This document shows positions 1 to 10,399 of a DNA stretch of 64,000 nt, in pieces. The DNA is taken from positions 5,459,001-5,523,000 of the forward strand of contig JAZBRS010000013.1 in NCBI GenBank assembly GCA_037176725.1. The letters are read 5' to 3'. The notes beneath the pieces are model-generated. The model had not been told where the DNA came from. It saw only the letters and a list, made by a program, of their open reading frames with translations, and made no database searches. Source of the stretch: Posidonia oceanica. Its lineage: Eukaryota; Streptophyta; Magnoliopsida; Alismatales; Posidoniaceae. Within the stretch, counting starts at the first letter, position 1. Each line of letters starts with the position of its first letter. The translations under genes were made by a program, and so were the position numbers.

Positions 1-180
1 CACCATAGCAGCGTTCTTGGCCATGTCGAGGCGGCCCAGGAACCCAATCTCGGCCACGACGACCATGGCGACGAAGATGGGGACGAAGATGGTACATCTC
101 CTCCTGGCGCCCGTAGATCTGGAAGAAGAAGGAGGAGGAGGAGGAACGCCCATGGGAGAGATTTGGGGCTTCTTCTTCAT
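1..180 (-). CDS. 5' fragment of a host gene, type II membrane protein start, not identified
   Basis: Sixty codons are open from an ATG at 180 down to the window edge. The peptide has a basic, proline-rich N-terminus (five prolines, then an RRR cluster at residues 26-28). A hydrophobic stretch follows at about residues 29-49 (CTIFVPIFVAMVVVAEIGFL), then GRLDMAKNAAMV. A short basic tail before one membrane span is the layout of a Golgi/ER type II anchor, as in many plant glycosyltransferases, but no catalytic region is visible and I do not assign a family. Codon use is GC-rich at third positions, unlike the AT-rich transposon sequence beside it. This looks like the only genuine host gene in the window, with its promoter side facing the Mutator-like element. 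The start at 180 is the first ATG of the frame; a second in-frame ATG nine codons later is possible. Confidence 0.55.
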   Translation of the reverse strand, partial: MKKKPQISPMGVPPPPPSSSRSTGARRRCTIFVPIFVAMVVVAEIGFLGRLDMAKNAAMV

Positions 181-360
181 CTTTTAGGAACAAAAATGGA
201 AATCGAAGAAGTAGAAGAAGAAGAACATGATGAAAGGCTCGGGAACGATAGAAAATGACAAAATATTAGTCAAAGACAAACAAAAGAAACAAAATTAGCG
301 AATTTTATTTTACATTTGATCAATTTTTAAACATTTATATCAATCATTGAAAAACAAACA
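181..360. other. Upstream region of the left-edge gene
   Basis: This short AT-rich stretch begins with GAAGAAGAA-type repeats just before the start codon and contains no gene. It probably holds the 5' UTR and proximal promoter of the minus-strand gene. No TATA box can be called with confidence. Confidence 0.3.
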
Positions 361-545
361 TAAAGAAAAGAGTTTTTTGTCCAAATACTTTGGTAAAAAG
401 TTATATTATCGTCAATATCCTCTTTACACTGAAAATTTTCTGTATATATTTAATAACTCGAAAATCATACCTGTATACACTCTAGTTAGTTTAACTTCAA
501 ACGACGTCAAGATTTCACGTTAGTTTCTCATGATCTTCTCCTCCT
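361..545. repeat. Possible left terminal region of the MULE
   Basis: The stretch begins near GAGTTTTTTGTCCAAATAC and includes GACGTCAAGATTTCACGTTAG, a wording I associate with terminal inverted repeats of plant MULEs. The mirror copy is not visible near 61024-62135. The call rests on pattern memory only. Confidence 0.3.
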
Positions 546-690
546 CATCTTCTCCTGTTTCTCTTCTTCTTCCTCTTCTTTCTCTCTAGAGGCCACCAAC
601 AAAGGTTCTCTTCTTCCTCTCTGGCGGCCACCCTCATCTTCTCTTTCCTCATATTCCTCCTATTCCTCTTCTGCTTCCTCTTCTTCTTCT
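541..690. repeat. Pyrimidine-rich low-complexity tract
   Basis: The tract is about 150 bp of TTCTTCTTCCTCTT-type sequence on the plus strand, directly upstream of the GRF pseudogene. It would encode a serine run in one frame, which is common at the N-terminus of GRF proteins, or could be a CT-rich 5' UTR. Confidence 0.5.
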
Positions 691-756
691 TCAGTGTCCA
701 TGTCTACAAGAATGGACTTGTCATCCGTACGGGTACACGGCCTCCAACCACCGTGA

Positions 757-1133
757 TGCCTTTGCAACAAGCTGTGTCGGCTATATGAGTCTTCCCAAGA
801 AGGTTCAAAAAACAAGAGGTTTTGGAGGTATCCAAGATGGAGAGTAAGTAGGAGATGAGTTTGCTTACAACGTGTTTGGCAAAATTCCTCAATTAGTTAT
901 TCTTCATATTGCAGGATATATCTTCGACATGCGATTTCTTCCAGTAGATTGAAGGTGAAGAAACTTCCAACAATACTGCGATGGACGAGTTGATCATGAA
1001 AAAACTATCTACAATTGAAGAAAAATGTGATGAAGCAAAGATATGTGTTGTAGAAGTTAAAAAGTTGTGTTTACATATACTTGTAGTTTTTGTCATTCTT
1101 CTATCTATTTCAATTGCAATGACGTGCACTTGA
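757..1133 (+). pseudogene. GRF-type zinc-finger protein, degraded, two exons
   Basis: Exon 1 (757-843) reads CLCNKLCRLYESSQEGSKNK and then RFWRYPRW, close to the GRF pattern of C-x-C, later a Cys, then C-x-FFxW. A canonical intron follows (GTAAGT at 844, TTGCAG ending 914). Exon 2 (915-1133) gives STCDFFQ-stop-IEGEE, a likely helical acidic stretch, and a hydrophobic tail (HILVVFVILLSISIAM) before a TGA. Damage is visible: the third zinc Cys of exon 1 is Tyr, the Trp of the FFQW motif is TAG, and a TGA lies just before exon 1's CLC. GRF proteins are small plant zinc-finger proteins, often with a C-terminal membrane segment. Its place inside the MULE, facing the transposase, suggests a captured or accessory gene. 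A second-frame start further upstream is possible. Confidence 0.6.
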
Positions 1134-1289
1134 AGTGTGTTGTATATCTTCAAGTATTTGATGTATTGTAGTTAGTTTGAATGACAATCAATGGAATAAT
1201 AGTGTCCTTCTTCTATCTTCAATGTATTGTGTATGAATGTATTTCAATTGCAATGATGTTTTATTTATACAGAGCTAAACAGAAAGACC

Positions 1290-1670
1290 ATTAGGTAAGA
1301 AGAAATAATAGTATCTACTAATCATTGTTTTGATTTCAAAAAAATCAAACCAAACTCCTCAGGATCATCACAGAAAAGTCATCACATGTTTAATGTTCAA
1401 TTCCAATATCTTTATATCATTGTTTTGATCTCAAAAATAACAGTAGCTATTAACAAAAAGACTAGCTACACAAAAAGACCATTAGCTACACAAAAAGAGC
1501 ATTAGCTAAACAGAAAGACTACCTACTTAGAAAGACCATTAGACTATCTTTAGATCATTGTTTTGATCTAAAAAATAACAGTATCTATTAATCATTATTT
1601 TGATCTCAAAAAAGACCATTAGCTAAATCTACTGATCATTGTTTTGATCACAAAAAGAGACATAACCAAG
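1290..1670. repeat. AT-rich short tandem repeats
   Basis: Degenerate units built from ATTAGCTACACAAAAAGACC and from ATCATTGTTTTGATCTCAAAA alternate several times. The stretch lies in the spacer between the convergent GRF and transposase genes. No coding potential is seen. Confidence 0.6.
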
Positions 1671-1689
1671 CTATTGCTGCTGCATAATT

Positions 1690-2276
1690 TGACAACTTAT
1701 AGCCCAAACCACTCATCTATGTCCTACATTTGACTTGATTTGGTTTGTTGCTACTGCTGCTGTAGATGTTGTTGTCCTTGAGAAGAACCCTAGCTAACTT
1801 CTTATTATTGATGTTGCTGTTGTTGCATTCCAAACTAAGCTTGAGAGGGGAGATGTTGTGGAACTTGACCACCATGGAACCAGTTTGATTGCTGCTATCT
1901 TTGTTGCTACATTGGCCTTGAATCACTTGCTAGTTTAGGGGTACTAGAAAATGGATCATCCCTCTGCACATTTGACCTCACTCTTCCTTGTCTTGGTAAG
2001 TCAACCATGTTAGTAGGTAAGTCATCTTCTGCAATTAACATGGTGTCCTTCTTCCTTCTCCTTGGAGCTTTGTTTGGGTTCCTTGGCCTCCCTCCTTTTT
2101 TCTTAGGTGATGGTTCACTACAAACACATGTAAACAAGGATAATGTATTAAACAAAAAGGTATGGAAATAAAGAAGAATTTAATAGAATTGAAAAGATAG
2201 AGTTTGTGTTTTAACCTAGCTTCTGTAGATGCTATGGCTTGTGGTGGGTCAGAACTTGTTGGTGGGTCATTCTTCC
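1690..2276 (-). pseudogene. MULE transposase, C-terminal part (left of insertion A)
   Basis: This block continues the transposase gene interrupted at 58957. Reading down from 2276, the frame that ends at the zinc knuckle on the right side stays open for about 20 codons. It then meets a plausible intron (GTTAAAAC near 2213, TTTGTAG near 2120). The next exon gives SEPSPKKKGGRPRNPNK and a run of basic residues (APRRRKKD), then an acidic stretch and a Gln-rich tail (QQQQ near 1810). A GRP..K basic motif followed by a Gln-rich tail is usual for the C-terminus of MuDR-type transposases. Stops occur at about 1914 and beyond, so the tail is dead. The link to the right-hand block rests on the shared CTTCC target duplication and on frame continuity. 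Confidence 0.65.
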
Positions 2277-2446
2277 TATAGATATCTTGTTTTCAGGCAC
2301 TCCCCTACCTCCTTTGAGTTATGCTACACCACCACATAATATACCCCACCCCAAAGTCCTGTCTCTCAAGCTCAGAATCTCACCTAGCCCCTCCAGGTTA
2401 TAGAATGCACCAGATCCAGCATTCAACATTAAACGCACAAATACCA

Positions 2447-2464
2447 GCGTTCAACATTGAACGC
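2447..2464. repeat. 18-bp palindrome, A type (GCGTTCAA-CA-TTGAACGC)
   Basis: It is a perfect 8-bp inverted repeat around CA. A near copy lies at 2419-2436, and half sites flank the pair. Matching copies lie in the 3' LTR (57604-57621 perfect, 57632-57649 near). Related copies are in the leader (4343-4360, 5516-5533) and the 3' region (55940-55957). Confidence 0.9.
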
Positions 2465-3655
2465 AAAATCCACAGCATTTTATGACCGATAGTAGATTTG
2501 TTTCCATTTTAGCCAATTAGCCTTTTATGAACTCGATTTTTTTTCAAAATTCTAACGTGTCCTCGTACCTTTTATGGAGATCATCGCAATCCCATGATTT
2601 CAGTAGTTTAAGTCTCATTGATCTCTTAACCAAATTTGGCAAGTTAGTTGTCGAGAGGCATAGAACGTTTAGTTGGGCATGTTTTACATAGAACGTGTAA
2701 CATTATGTGTTCTACACCTGGTAGTCCAGGCCCTCCACGTCAGCAACTTTTCTTATTTGGAAAAGTTTGAACTTCAAATTCTTGCCTTCTTTAGAGGTCC
2801 GTTGACCAAGTGTGGATTTAATTAGGATCTAATCAGGCTTAATTTGTCATTAATAGGAGATTATTCCCTCAATAATGGCTAGTGGGCGTCGATAGGTTAT
2901 AGAACGCGTGAAAGGCTGTGTTCTATGTTATAGAACGCTTGTCCTCATGCGTTCTACATATAACACTTGTCCCACTGCGTTCGACACCCCTGAATTAGAA
3001 ATTTTCTTGCTGTAGCTGTATAACCTTGCCATTTTTGAAATGCCTTCCTTAGGCCCTACCACACCCCTACATGGGTACCTGGTACCCTAGCCTGAGGGGG
3101 GGTGGATTTTTTTTGGAGGGAATTTTTGGATCATACGGGATTTTTTTGGAGAGAATTTTAGGGACAGAGAGAATTTTGAGAGAAGGGAATTCTGAGAGAG
3201 AGTGGAGAAACCCAGAGTAGTTGAGAGTTGTGAGAATAGGGAGGGAAGGGGATACAAGGTCCAGCCCGATGACACAATCTCCGGCAACCGCATCCTGTTT
3301 AATCGCCACTCATTTTCTCACAAAGGGGGTTTTCTTTGTTGCATTTCATTTAGTTATTATATTCATAGTAGTACATCGCATATAGTCTCATCCGGGGGAA
3401 GTAGTCCCTCGAGTAAGTGATTGTTTTTTTTTTGTTTTTATGTCATTTGCATTCCACTCTATATACTTTTACTACACTTAGTTAATCAGTGAATTATTGG
3501 TCTTGTTTTGCAAGGATAAGAAGAAGAAGGAGTAACTCACCGGCACGGGCACCGTTAGGTAGTGCTGGCACTGTCCTAAGGTAGCAGAACCAGCAACATT
3601 CACAAATCTCCCCAAGGCATCTCGAGAGCCAACGTCAAGCAAACAAAGAGTGGTG

Positions 3656-3926
3656 TGTTAGGAATTGGATCTTCCTATAGGATCTAGAGGAGAAGCAAGG
3701 AAGAGAAGAAACAAACACACAGGAATAATCAGGATTTACGTGATTCGGCAAAAAGCCTACGTCGACGGCCGCACTAAGTTTCTATCACTCTATCTCTTGT
3801 GTTACATATTACAGAGGACTGCTCTCTTTATATAGTAGAGAGCTAGGGCATCATTCTACAAAGGAAATTACAAATGTATCCATATGTAGCCTGGAGTTCA
3901 GCATAATCGGGCTTCACAACCCAACA
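3656..3926 (+). mobile_element. Solo LTR, 271 bp, inserted in the 5' LTR of A
   Basis: It starts TGTTAGGAATTGG, ends CACAACCCAACA, and is flanked by a perfect TGGTG duplication (3651-3655 and 3927-3931). The 3' LTR of A has the uninterrupted site near 58845, so the boundaries are certain. The inner text ATTTACGTGATTCGGC and AAAAGCCTACGTCGACGGC is typical of a widespread group of short plant LTRs, probably Ty1/copia. No internal region or second copy is present. Confidence 0.9.
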
Positions 3927-4039
3927 TGGTGATCACAAGTTGGCTTCAACATCCGTGGAGTGGAGAAGTCAGACACAAGCAAGAAAGGGACGCCGAGAAA
4001 GCGGAAACAACATTCTTCGAGAAATCTCGTATCCACAAA

Positions 4040-4058
4040 CTGACGATCACGGTGGGAT
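4040..4058 (+). promoter_or_regulatory. Candidate primer binding site of A
   Basis: Three bases after the LTR end, CTGACGATCACGGTGGGA matches the common plant PBS form TTGGCGCCCACCGTGGGG at 12 of 18 positions by eye. The position is right, but the decay is large, so the tRNA partner is not assigned. Confidence 0.4.
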
Positions 4059-5653
4059 GGCTAAAAGTGCCCTCGTGCTAAGGTGAGCATCCTCTTCTTC
4101 TTCTTTCTTCATTTCCATGCATTTTTTCCTCTTTATATTCACGGATTTTTATGAGTTTGTGGCGAAATTCCTCGTAGTGTTTTGAGGCACCACAATTCTT
4201 GAGTTTGAGGATTTTCTATGCTTGAAAATACTTGCAATCACCCCCCTTTTTGTTTTGATTCTCAGGAGTCAGGGTGATTGAGTGAAAAATACTACTTTCC
4301 TGGAAAAAAAACTCTGTCAGTTCGTTAAACGTGTGAAACTGTGCGTTCAACATTGAATGCACTAGAATCTGTGTTCAACAATTCAGGACAAAAATTCTCC
4401 TATTTTACAAATCTTTTTTTGTTTTCTTTTTATAACTGACCCAAGGATTGAGGTGTGAGGTGATCGACTTTGCTGTAGGGACCGGAGCCTTGATCTTTGG
4501 GTGCTTTTCAAAAATAAAAAAAAAATCGAACAATTTTCTCTATGACTTGTTTGGCCCTCACGGGAACTAATTTGATTGTGTCTTTTCTTGGATTACACAA
4601 AATAGCCGCTTAAATCCCGAGCACTCTTGTTGCAAAGGATTTAGGAGAGGTGTTTGTGTTGTCATTTGCTTTCACAAGGGTCACTCTTCTCTCTCTTGAC
4701 TCTTGTAAAAGTAAGTTAGAATCCCAAGTTAAGAATTGCATTCTCCCTCCCCCTTTCTATGGTTTGTTGTGGATTGTGTGCTAGAAACACGAGAGACCCA
4801 ACCAATCCTAAGTACGCTGGGCTCTACCTCTATGGGATAGCGATCTAAGTGTGCTAAGGCTCCCTAAAGATCCTCAAGAGTTGAGGTAGGGGCAGTACCA
4901 AGAAGAGGAACTTTGTCATATTTGTGAGGATCCTTAGACAAACCCCGAAGAAAATCATACCCAAACCTAGGCACCTTGAGAGTCACGCAGGTTTTAAAAC
5001 ACTAACAACAAAGTGAGAATCCTAAAATCGAGCTGTCAATCGTTGTTTGAAAGTGTTCCTGCACAGCTGTTTGATATAGGGGTGTTGAACGCGTATAATT
5101 CAGTGTTCTATGTTGAATGCTCCAGTTTACGCGTTCAACACTTTGCATGATTTTCCTATTCATTTCTGGCTATTTTATGTTGAATGAGTGTATGCCACAG
5201 GATATTTAAATAGGGACAGATGTTTCAATGTTTTATTTTCTTTCCTAGAAACTTGTATTAGGCCACAAAATCTTTTGTAAGTTCTTCCCTTTTTTTGTTG
5301 TCAAGTGTAACCTTTGTAATCCTTTTACTAGTGAAAAAGAAAAGAAAAAAAAGGAGAGAGATCAAAAAAAAGAAAATTCAAAAAAAAAATAAAAAAAAGA
5401 GAGAAAAAAGGAAAAAAGAATCAGTAAAAGAGCAAAAAAAAGAGAAGGGAAGAATTGAAGCCTGGACTATTGAACGTAGCTCTGCTAGCGTCTTACGTTG
5501 AATGCTTCTTCTTGTGCGTTCTACGTTGAACGTTTATTCTTGTGCGTTCTACACCACTAAGATACACAACCTTCATTTCAAGCTACCAAGACGCACCAGA
5601 TATTTGGAGCCGAGCACCCACGACGAGACAGAGAGAGGTTAGAGACTAACAGC
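4059..5653 (+). other. Leader of A between PBS and gag
   Basis: No credible coding sequence is seen. The region holds palindrome copies at 4343-4360 and a half-full-half cluster near 5088-5152. Two further copies lie at 5488-5505 (a hybrid, GCGTCTTACG on the left and TTGAATGC on the right) and 5516-5533. A purine-only tract (GAAAAAGAAAAG type) spans about 5334-5450. A long leader before gag is usual in Tat/Ogre elements. Confidence 0.6.
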
Positions 5654-7730
5654 ATGTTAGGAGAGGAGCCTACCTTGATTATCTACCACCCCATCACCGG
5701 AGAAGCACTGGATCCTGACTCAATCCAGTACAAAGCCATGTATCAGTTTCTGAACAATGATGCACCCGGCCCGTCAGGAGCACATCAATATCCCACTATC
5801 AATCCCCAAGAGTCACCACCCTTGGTGGAAGGCAACGAAGGCCCGCTGCAGACCATATCCTTGAAGACCTACGCCAGGGACAACTTGGGAACCCACTGCC
5901 GAACACAAATCATCAAGGGCAAGGTAACGTGCTCGATGGAGGATTCAAGACAAGGGCCAACCCCATGTTCTGAGAACACTCTCAATTTCCACATGGCGAG
6001 TACAGAGAACGAGTTAACCCGCTCTTCGAGCAACTAGAACCGCTTCTCCGAGCTCCAACAGTCGGAAACCAGCCATTGTCGGAACAATACCCTCATCAGG
6101 CACCTCCTCTGCAACATGAGCCAGTCGCACCTTAACATATCAGCAGCAGCTACCACCAGTAGCTCAACCACCAAGCATCCAACTCACACATTCCGACCCT
6201 GTTAACCGGGATGACCAATCTAGATGAAATGAGGAAGATGCTTAGTGCACTAGGGGTACATACCTAGGCTCCTTCCAATTTCGAGATGAGCAGATTTCCT
6301 CCCTTCTGACTTCCCCTAGGTTTTAAGTACCCAAAGACTCCCAATTTTGACGAAACCACAAATCCCCACAGTCACCTCATCCGGTTTCGGATGGAGTCAG
6401 CCCTGTATTTCTATGATCTGGGGCTCATAATACATTTGTTCTTTTACTCACTAGAGGGCGAACCCATGGACTGGTTCCTCACCCTCTCCAAGGAGGACCT
6501 CAGCAGCTTTGACAAAATTAGAGAAAGCTTCTTGACAAAGTACCAACATAAGATAGATCTGAAGCCAACCTTCCATGATCTAAGCAAAGAAGTCATGAAG
6601 CAAGGAGAAAGCTGGGTCACCTTCTCCAATAGGTGGCGTGAAATGGCAGCCAGATCCAGCTTAACCATTCCTGAGAGACAAGTGGTCCAGACCCTCATCG
6701 CCAACACTACTGGAACAGTGAAAAAGGGACTTGTAAATGCTTAGTGTCCCAATGTGGCAGCTCTCTATGAAGTTGCCACTTTAGTCAAGGAAAACCTACA
6801 TGAGTTCATAGAAGAACCCAAGAAGACTAGAAAGGTGCAAGTGGTGGAAGGCGTAACTGGAGCGGTGAATAAAATCAATACTGCCCAGAAACCACAGGAG
6901 CAGAGAGCCTTAGTGACTCATGAATATCACCAGGAGCCACATCGGAGTCATCCCTAGCAGCAAACCTGGAGTCACCCCCCGCAGCAAACATGGAATCATC
7001 CCCAGCAGCAAACCTGGAGTCACCCCTAGCAATGGAGTGACCCTCAGCAGTAAAGGATTTGCCCCCAACTGCAGCAGTGGAATGCTCCTCAACTACAATG
7101 GAATAGGGGCAATCAGGGCAATAGTAACAACAACAACCCTCGCAATAACAATGGGAACAGGGGCAACTATCACAATGTTCCTCCTCCACAGCCACTACAA
7201 CCTAGAGGATCGAAGCGGAACCATTACCCTCCACTACCAATCTCGCTAGCAGACATGTTCGTGGAGCTAGTGGAAGCTAAGGCGGTCGACCTTCCCCCAG
7301 CGAAGCCAGATGCTGCAAACTGTGACTAAAGCAAGTACTATCCTTTCCACAGGAGACACAGTCACAACATAGAGAATTGCTGGACTTTCAGGGACATAGT
7401 CTACGACATGGTGGAAGCAGATCTGTTTGAATGGGATGTTCTGGTGGAAAGAGCCAAGCGATAGGAGCAGGCAGGGGAGCACCAACAAAATTACAACAAT
7501 CCCCTCCCTAATCACAAAGTCATGGCATTCAAGATGATGAAATCTCTGTGGCCCCTAACCTACGAGCAATAAAGGAAGAACCTCAGCAACAAGAGAAGGA
7601 CTGGGAAACGATTTCAGATGACGATTGGGATAGTGAAGCAAAGGAAGAAGAAATATTTTCAAATGATGGTTGGGACAGCATAGCAGAGGAAGAAGAAATG
7701 ATTGAAGACCTCGACCTCCTCAACTAGTTT
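5654..7730 (+). pseudogene. gag of A, broken
   Basis: The first block (5654-6037) begins MLGEEPTLIIYHPITGEALD and is proline- and polar-rich, without a known domain. The second (6391-6744) is a recognisable retrotransposon gag domain: GEPMDWFLTLSKEDLSSFDK, then FLTKY, then GESWVTFSNRWREMAAR. A His/Cys-bearing stretch near 7318-7430 (HRRHSHNIENCWTFRDIVYD) resembles the zinc-like C-terminal part of Tat gag. Between 6960 and 7060 lies a short tandem repeat giving QTWSHP-like peptides. An acidic stretch (DDDW, EEEEM) follows at 7600-7720. Frameshifts and several stops separate the blocks. Gag would form the capsid that packages the element RNA in the cytoplasm. Confidence 0.75.
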
Positions 7731-8815
7731 AACTTCATTACGATGGACGAGTCGCAAAGTGGTGTTGAAGAAGAAAGCTCTCTTGCTTTAGTTCAAAGAG
7801 CCACCGAGTAATTTGAATAAGAAAACATTGTCTTCCGAGAATCCGAGCTCCTGTCGCCATCTGAACAAGTGCAACCAATCATTATCTCAGTAGGGATTAA
7901 TGACTATATACTTCAAGGAGTGCTAATTGACACCGGAGCAAGCTGAAGCCTCAGTTCATTATCCACACTCCGATATTTGGGGATCAATGAAAATAAGGTG
8001 GATAAAACTCCATTCATGTGTATCGATTTTGATCAAGGCCAGAAGATAGCACTGGGAACAATACAAATGAAAATTACAGTGGGTCCTTTGACCAGCACCA
8101 CCACCGTAATAATAATGGAAGAGGATGTCCTGGAGCCTCTCATCCTCGGAAGGTCATGGCTGGTAGAAGTCAGAGTTGTAGCGTCACTCGCACATCAACT
8201 ACTGAAATTCAAGCATAAGGGAACGATTGTCAGCATTCCAGCTCATCACCTGGGAATACTTTGGAGACCTGAGCTGCTCGAGCCCCAACCTCAAGTAGCC
8301 ACCCTTCGTGATAAGGAGAAAGAAAATTCACTACCCTTACTTTGGAAGAAATTACCATGGGAAACTTTGTCACCATTATGGGGTCCCAAACCTTTGTCAC
8401 CGCCGGTCTCCCCAATCTTCAGAGCAGCCAAGCCACCACCAGGCCAGCTGACAATCTTCAAAACCCCAAGCTTAAAGAATACCTCGGTGTTTCGGACCAC
8501 TGCTACTCCATCGTCCTCAATTTTCCGAACACCAGCAGGACAGCCAGCAAAAGCCACCGATCCACCAAAACTTAGGAGGCCTGTAGAGAAGAAGCCTATC
8601 TTCGCCTTGCCGCATACCATGGTCAAAAAGAGGATTCCCTTAGCCAAGGAGAAGGGCAGTCAGAGTAAAGCAAAGGAGGCAGCAGCCTCCATCAGCAGAG
8701 AAGGAAGGTTGTCAAACTGGATTGTGCCACCAACAAAGCAAGCAAAGCCATCTAGGCCACATGAAAAGTCGATGCCAGCAGAATACGACATCCTAGAGCA
8801 ATTGAAGAAAACATA
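7731..8815 (+). pseudogene. Aspartic protease-like domain 1 of A and proline-rich linker
   Basis: The stretch around 7880-8240 reads IIISVGINDYILQGVLIDTG, followed by AS and an in-frame TGA (7944-7946). It continues SLSSLSTLRYLGI and, about 60 residues later, LEPLILGRSWL. The DTG triad and the distal LILGRSWL are the two signature parts of retroviral-type aspartic proteases. The remainder to 8815 is rich in Pro, Ser and Thr (repeated FRTP/FKTP) and ends EYDILEQLKKT. That phrase is the usual lead-in to the Tat protease, so this domain is additional to the canonical one that follows. Confidence 0.6.
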
Positions 8816-9470
8816 AGCCAGGATCTCAATCTTTGACCTCATCAACAGTTCGGATCTACATCGGAAAGCTCTGCAAGAGGTGCTCGAAAAAGCGCAAGTA
8901 GCTCTCGACATGCCTGTGGAAGAACTCCACATAATAGCTACTGCTGCTTTTGTAGAACCCATTATTACATTCTCTGATGATGAGTTAGCACTGCCAGAAA
9001 GAAGGATGGCATCGCTAAATGTAACAATCTCTGTAAATAATCATTTAGTGTCTGGTGTATTAGTAGATACCAGAGCATCAATGAACATTTGTTCTTTGTC
9101 TACGATAAGGGCTTTAGGTGTGAATAAGGCTTCGTTAGCTCCAATAGACATGACTATTGCTGGGTATGATGACAGTAAAAGAAAAGCACATGGCAAGTGG
9201 ATTACAAAAATTGGGGTAGGACCAGCTCAATTCTTAACCTAGCTGATCGTTATAAACATGAATGTTCCATATCATATTATTTTGGGAAGGTAATGGCTTC
9301 ATAGTTTGAAGGGAGTCTCATCCCCTCGTCACCAATGCCTGAAATTTTCTCACAATGGGAAAATTATAAAGATAGAGGGGGACGTACCGGCCAAAGAAGC
9401 TGAGGCCAATGTGATATATCTGCCACACAAAGTCAGCGTATGAGAGAAGCCACCCAGAGCTGAAAAAGGA
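8816..9470 (+). pseudogene. Aspartic protease domain 2 of A (canonical Tat position)
   Basis: After a helical lead-in (FDLINSSDLHRKALQEVLEK) comes LNVTISVNNHLVSGVLVDTR with AS next, then ICSLSTIRALGV and, near 9270, PYHIILGR-stop-WLHSLKG. The catalytic triad reads DTR instead of DTG, a G-to-R change that should abolish activity. A TAG at 9239-9241 and another before WLHS also interrupt it. The protease would cut the Gag-Pol polyprotein during maturation. Confidence 0.7.
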
Positions 9471-9570
9471 AAAAGCATAGTGTCTATGGTTAAACTGAGG
9501 GAAAGATGGGCCAAGCCAAAGTTGACCTACAGAGTAAAGACGTCCCCGAAGGTTAAAGTACCCCTCATGA

Positions 9571-10090
9571 GCGTGGGATGGAAATTATGAAAAAGATTGG
9601 CTATAAAGAAGACCAAGGTCTGGGACCAGAAGGTAAAGGAATGAAAGAACTTGTGAAAGCCTATAATGAAGAAGGAAAAGTGGGTCTTGGTTTTGATCAA
9701 TTCCCAGACAAGCGACCTTTGCACTGGAACTTAAGGAGTCACTTCACCAGTGTAGGGATCCTCAACCCAAACACCACCCCACTGGGAAATATCACATTGG
9801 CAGAACCCGCAGAAGCCACCCATCCGAGCGCGGAAGACGCAACCGATGAAGGCATCTCCAGGCTGTTCGAGACACTTGACTTGCAAGAAGAGCCTTTAGA
9901 AGGCCAGTCTTCGGTGGAGATTCCCCAACCAGCACCCGTCGAGAGTTCATCTTTCGAGGAGCCACCACCACTGTTGAGCACACCGGCCCCTGTACCTCTG
10001 GATGAGCTGCCTCTTCTTCCTTCTTCCTCCACCACTACTTCTAAACTTTCTCTTCCTGTGGCTCCGAAGCCCTCTTCCTCCTTGAAGTAA
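9571..10090 (+). pseudogene. G-patch segment of A polyprotein
   Basis: The reading frame opens at 9578 with MEIMKKIGYKEDQGLGPEGK, matching the glycine pattern of a G-patch (M-x2-MGY-x3-GLG-x2-GxG). The rest (to 10090) is Pro/Ser/Thr-rich and disordered. G-patch segments between protease and RT occur in plant Tat/Ogre polyproteins and may bind nucleic acid. The stretch from 10091 to 10400 holds no recognisable domain. Confidence 0.65.
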
Positions 10091-10399
10091 CTAATCGAGA
10101 AAAGTTTGCGCAGGTCGCGAAGATTGGTGGACAAGGTTCGTCGCCTCAACGCAAACATCTCCGAGAATCCGCAGTCCCGTAGGATCGAAAGTGACCCAGG
10201 CCAGGGAGGGGACCATGAGCCCCTCAAAGATGGTGGGAACGTTAGAAATGACGAGTCCACCTAGAAAGGCTCTAACGTCTACTGATGGAGGTAACACTAG
10301 GGGCATCCTCCTAGACCTTGTAAATAAAAGACTTTTCAATTTTGCAATATTTCTTTTCCTAGAAATAATTCCAATTTAATTTCTGTTTTAAATAAGGGA

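Larger units (their letters stand above)
2277..4037 (+). repeat. 5' LTR of A (contains a 276-bp later insertion)
   Basis: It aligns along its length with 57462-58951. Without the solo LTR and its duplicated target (3656-3931) it is 1485 bp, against 1490 bp for the 3' copy. Over the first roughly 200 bp I count about 18 differences, nearly all transitions, which fits methylated-cytosine decay of an old insertion. It holds three clusters of the GCGTTCAAC/GTTGAACGC palindrome (about 2393-2485, 2660-2730, 2895-2990). Confidence 0.92.
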
